The notes under the pieces were generated by a model. It worked only from the letters and a program-made list of their open reading frames with translations, made no database searches and was not told the origin of the DNA. 64,000 nt of DNA. Source: Candidatus Thiodiazotropha endolucinida. Its GTDB lineage: Bacteria; Pseudomonadota; Gammaproteobacteria; Chromatiales; Chromatiaceae. This document shows, piece after piece, positions 62,102 to 64,000 of the stretch. The DNA lies in contig NZ_MARB01000011.1 of the NCBI RefSeq assembly GCF_001715975.1, forward strand, positions 99,041 to 163,040. The letters are read 5' to 3'. The translations under genes were made by a program, and so were the position numbers. Positions within the stretch are counted from its first letter, which is position 1. The number at the start of each line of letters is the position of its first letter.

Positions 62102-62965
62102 TCAGGGCGGCAACATCAAACGGTAACGGACGATGCGGTCGTTGCCGGAGTCCGACAGCCAAAGATCGGTTCCGCGCACTTCCACGCCTTCCGGAGTCCT
62201 GAACTTATCGGGGCCGTGGCCGGGCCTGCCGTCACCGAGTACCAGGCCAAGCTTTCCATCGTGTGTGATGATTTTGACCTGGTGGTTGTTCTTGTCCGCC
62301 GCGACCAGGCTGCCGTCATCGAGCAGATCCATGTACCGCACACCATTGAAGTCGTAGAATTCACGGGTCAGCTCACTTTTGACCTCAAGGTCTGCCGATA
62401 ACAATAGTATACGGTCATTACCCGCGTCCGCCAGCCAGATATCTGAGCCATTGGCCGCAAGTTCGAGATCGTGCGGTGCTGAGAGGCCGCGACGTTCATT
62501 GACCATTACTCCGTTTTCGAATACGACCAGGTTGTTCGACCAGGCGCCGGCCACATAGATGCGACCATTAGGGTGGGCCAGGACGCCTTCAGGGCCCCGG
62601 ATGCCTGTTGTCAGTTCACCGATCTGGCTGGCATTGGTGCCGCTCACCGAGTAAATGATCACACGATTGTTGTGGGTATCGGCGACATATGCCTGGCCCT
62701 TGAGATCGAAGTCGATGTCGTGAGTGCCGGATTGATGGTCTTCCCCAAATGCATCGATCAAGTCGAGTGATTCCGGGTCGAGGATGGCGATACGATCGTT
62801 ACCCACGTCAGAGACGAACAGATAGCGACCATTCGGAGTCAATTTGAGGTCATGTGGGTTTGAGAGAATGGGTTTGCTGGCATGCACAAACCTTGCCGTG
62901 ATCTCGGCGTGCAACGGCCAGGCCACCAAACTCGACAGCAATGCGGCAACGATATGAGATTGCAT
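62102..62965 (-). CDS. Exported NHL-repeat beta-propeller protein
   Basis: A 287-residue protein with signal peptide 'SHIVAALLSSLVAWPLHA' followed by repeated NHL-type blades: 'PNGRYLFVSDVGNDRIAILD', 'LKGQAYVADTHNNRVIIYS', 'PNGRIYVAGAWSNNLVVFE', 'ANGSDIWLADAGNDRILLLS', 'RGTDLWLSDSGNDRIVRYR'. The N-x-R-I/V core of each blade is plain, so a six-bladed propeller is expected. Such proteins bind ligands or proteins in the periplasm, and some have lactonase-like activity, but no catalytic residues can be assigned here. Transcribed alone. Confidence 0.85.
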   Translation of the reverse strand: MQSHIVAALLSSLVAWPLHAEITARFVHASKPILSNPHDLKLTPNGRYLFVSDVGNDRIAILDPESLDLIDAFGEDHQSGTHDIDFDLKGQAYVADTHNNRVIIYSVSGTNASQIGELTTGIRGPEGVLAHPNGRIYVAGAWSNNLVVFENGVMVNERRGLSAPHDLELAANGSDIWLADAGNDRILLLSADLEVKSELTREFYDFNGVRYMDLLDDGSLVAADKNNHQVKIITHDGKLGLVLGDGRPGHGPDKFRTPEGVEVRGTDLWLSDSGNDRIVRYRLMLPP

Positions 62966-63276
62966 GTCAATGGCCTCACTTTCTGTGGAGTTAAGGTGCT
63001 TATCAAATAATAGGTGATTTTCTGGAAATCAGACCTAAAATGCGGTCTGTTAAATCGTTACAACTCCTCTTTTCTTATTCTGTAACTCTTCAAATGAGAG
63101 TTGTGCTGATCGCAGATTTGGCATCGGTCAATCGTTTTCCTGGTGTGATGCTGAACAAAAGGATTGTGTTCTATTTTTTGTGACTGGCTAAGTCGCTTTT
63201 CAATCTCACATACACATGTTAAATGGCAGCTCCATTCATGAAGCTGCCGTGTACTCGTACCTGTCAAGATTCATGA
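62966..63276. other. Gap between NHL-repeat and CDGSH genes
   Basis: About 310 AT-rich bases with the NHL-gene promoter. A 69-codon frame on the minus strand (63058-63267) starts at an ATG without a ribosome binding site and has no recognisable features; I do not call it. Confidence 0.4.
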
Positions 63277-63738
63277 CTAGTCTGTTTTAAACCCTATATT
63301 TTTATGTGTACCATCACAAAACGGTTTGTTCTTCGAAGCACCACAACGACATAAGGCCGCGTTGTTACCATACCAGGCGGTGCGGCCGCTACTGGCTTTA
63401 AAGGTGACATTTCCCGATAACAAGAGCGGACCATCTTTTAATGGGGTAATGTTTAATTTACCGCCGGTTTCCTTTAATGGCTCACCGGTTTCTCCCACCG
63501 CACCATAGTCTTTGAATTGTCCTTCATGACTATTATCACAAAATGGTTTGTTTTTTGATAAACCACAGCGGCATAATGCTGCTCGAAATTGAATGCCGGG
63601 CATATCGCTGGGTGATTGTTCGATTGCCAAATCACCTGTTAAAAAATAGGGGCCCTGGTAACTTACGGTTAAAGTGTTTTCAGATGTTGCAGTTTCAGTT
63701 ATCCGGCCATCTTTGGTTCTGTAGACCAGTGCGCCACT
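63277..63738 (-). pseudogene. Truncated CDGSH iron-sulfur protein gene
   Basis: The frame from 63738 down to the stop at 63277 encodes about 150 residues with two CDGSH-type 2Fe-2S sites: 'ALCRCGLSKNKPFCDNSHEG' and 'ALCRCGASKNKPFCDGTHKN' (each C-x-C...C-x3-H). The sequence before them reads 'SGALVYRTKDGRITETA', the join that in full-length relatives follows a ferredoxin-like (Fer4_19) domain ending in CPSGAL. That N-terminal domain is missing: the frame runs into CTAGCAGGCTGTTGATTTTT (63737-63756), which recurs at 63920, and then a stop. No good start codon exists; the first in-frame candidate is a TTG at 63630 without a site. A 5' truncation by an inserted element explains this best. Confidence 0.7.
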
Positions 63739-64000
63739 AGCAGGCTGTTGATTTTTGGGTCCGAATTTACTGGATTAGATACAATAGAGAAATCAGTATT
63801 TTGCTGGGGATATAGAGCCAGTGCGCGGTACAGACAGTTTTCAAGAATCCCTTTTCACAACAGTTCATTTGGAATCGTTTGTTCCGCCTAATCACCCACT
63901 CCGCCCAATCCGAATACTGCTAGCAGGCTGTTGATTTTTACCCGTCGTCAGCCGTCAAATTCGTTTGGCGGTGTAATTACCGCTCAATCTAGCGATTGAT
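63737..64000. mobile_element. Probable end of a mobile element (partial), with 20-bp direct repeat
   Basis: CTAGCAGGCTGTTGATTTTT occurs at 63737-63756 and exactly again at 63920-63939. The first copy falls where the CDGSH gene is cut off. Terminal sequences beginning AGCAGGCTGTTGA are, as I recall, common at insertion-sequence ends. No transposase is seen before the window ends, and the 163 bases between the repeats hold no supported gene. The element would extend past the right edge, or these are leftover ends. Confidence 0.45.

Noticed and set aside
63058-63267. 69-codon minus-strand frame with three Cys and several His
   Set aside because: No ribosome binding site, no metal-site spacing and no supporting context.

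Overview
The window is a stretch of gammaproteobacterial chromosome. The housekeeping blocks are obgE-proB, rpsT facing murJ-ribF-ileS-lspA, uvrA facing an MFS gene plus ssb, lon and rsmA. Several genes point to a sulfur-oxidising, probably CO2-fixing member of the Chromatiales, of the Sedimenticola / Candidatus Thiodiazotropha kind: a sulfur-globule-type envelope protein, a CbbR-like regulator facing a class II aldolase, NnrS (nitric-oxide/denitrification linked), a two-subunit pyruvate carboxylase and a TRAP transporter. That placement is inferred from gene content; no rRNA gene is present to confirm it. I saw no tRNA or rRNA gene and no CRISPR array.

Layout. 1-4.9 kb: end of obgE, proB, a secreted CAP-domain protein with a C-terminal VPLP sorting signal, rpsT (TTG start) and murJ (probably a CTG start). 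5.0-5.6 kb: a decayed c-type haem protein gene. 5.7-12.4 kb: ribF, ileS, lspA, gor and a flavodoxin-fold reductase. 12.4-18.8 kb: uvrA, a porin, a YajR-like MFS transporter and ssb. The uvrA start region is repeated on the far side of the porin, so the porin looks inserted into an ancestral uvrA/MFS-ssb junction. 18.8-27.7 kb: a thioredoxin-like protein, the sulfur globule protein, NnrS, Lon, a methyltransferase, a pentapeptide-repeat protein, an HD-domain protein and RsmA. 28-38.6 kb: a methyltransferase with a regulatory domain, a Ca2+-type P-ATPase, the CbbR-like regulator facing an aldolase-Dabb fusion, and pycA-pycB. 38.7-48.8 kb: a second VPLP protein, a decayed stretch, a TRAP operon whose small permease has an extra TM2/coiled-coil N-terminus, a YjfB-like peptide, an AI-2E-family permease and a REC-PAS-GGDEF-EAL protein.

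49.2-58.9 kb is a zinc-starvation island and the most striking part. A near-perfect Zur box (49900-49916) stands before thirteen tightly packed plus-strand genes: two DUF1826 paralogues, a CobW/ZigA-type GTPase, a 78-residue protein, a DksA2-type factor lacking two zinc-finger cysteines, zevA-zevB, a 35-residue membrane peptide, znuC-znuB-znuA, zur and zrgA. A histidine-rich protein and a small coiled-coil protein lie next to it. Together they would import zinc by two routes, hand it to client enzymes, replace a zinc-dependent transcription factor and close the loop through Zur. The DUF1826 pair carries a conserved HxD...H...R pattern that suggests a metal-dependent, possibly dioxygenase-like, activity (inference).

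59-64 kb: two overlapping PilZ-domain genes (c-di-GMP receptors), an NHL-repeat protein and a CDGSH iron-sulfur gene cut short at its 5' end by a 20-bp sequence that recurs 183 bp further on, probably the end of a mobile element.
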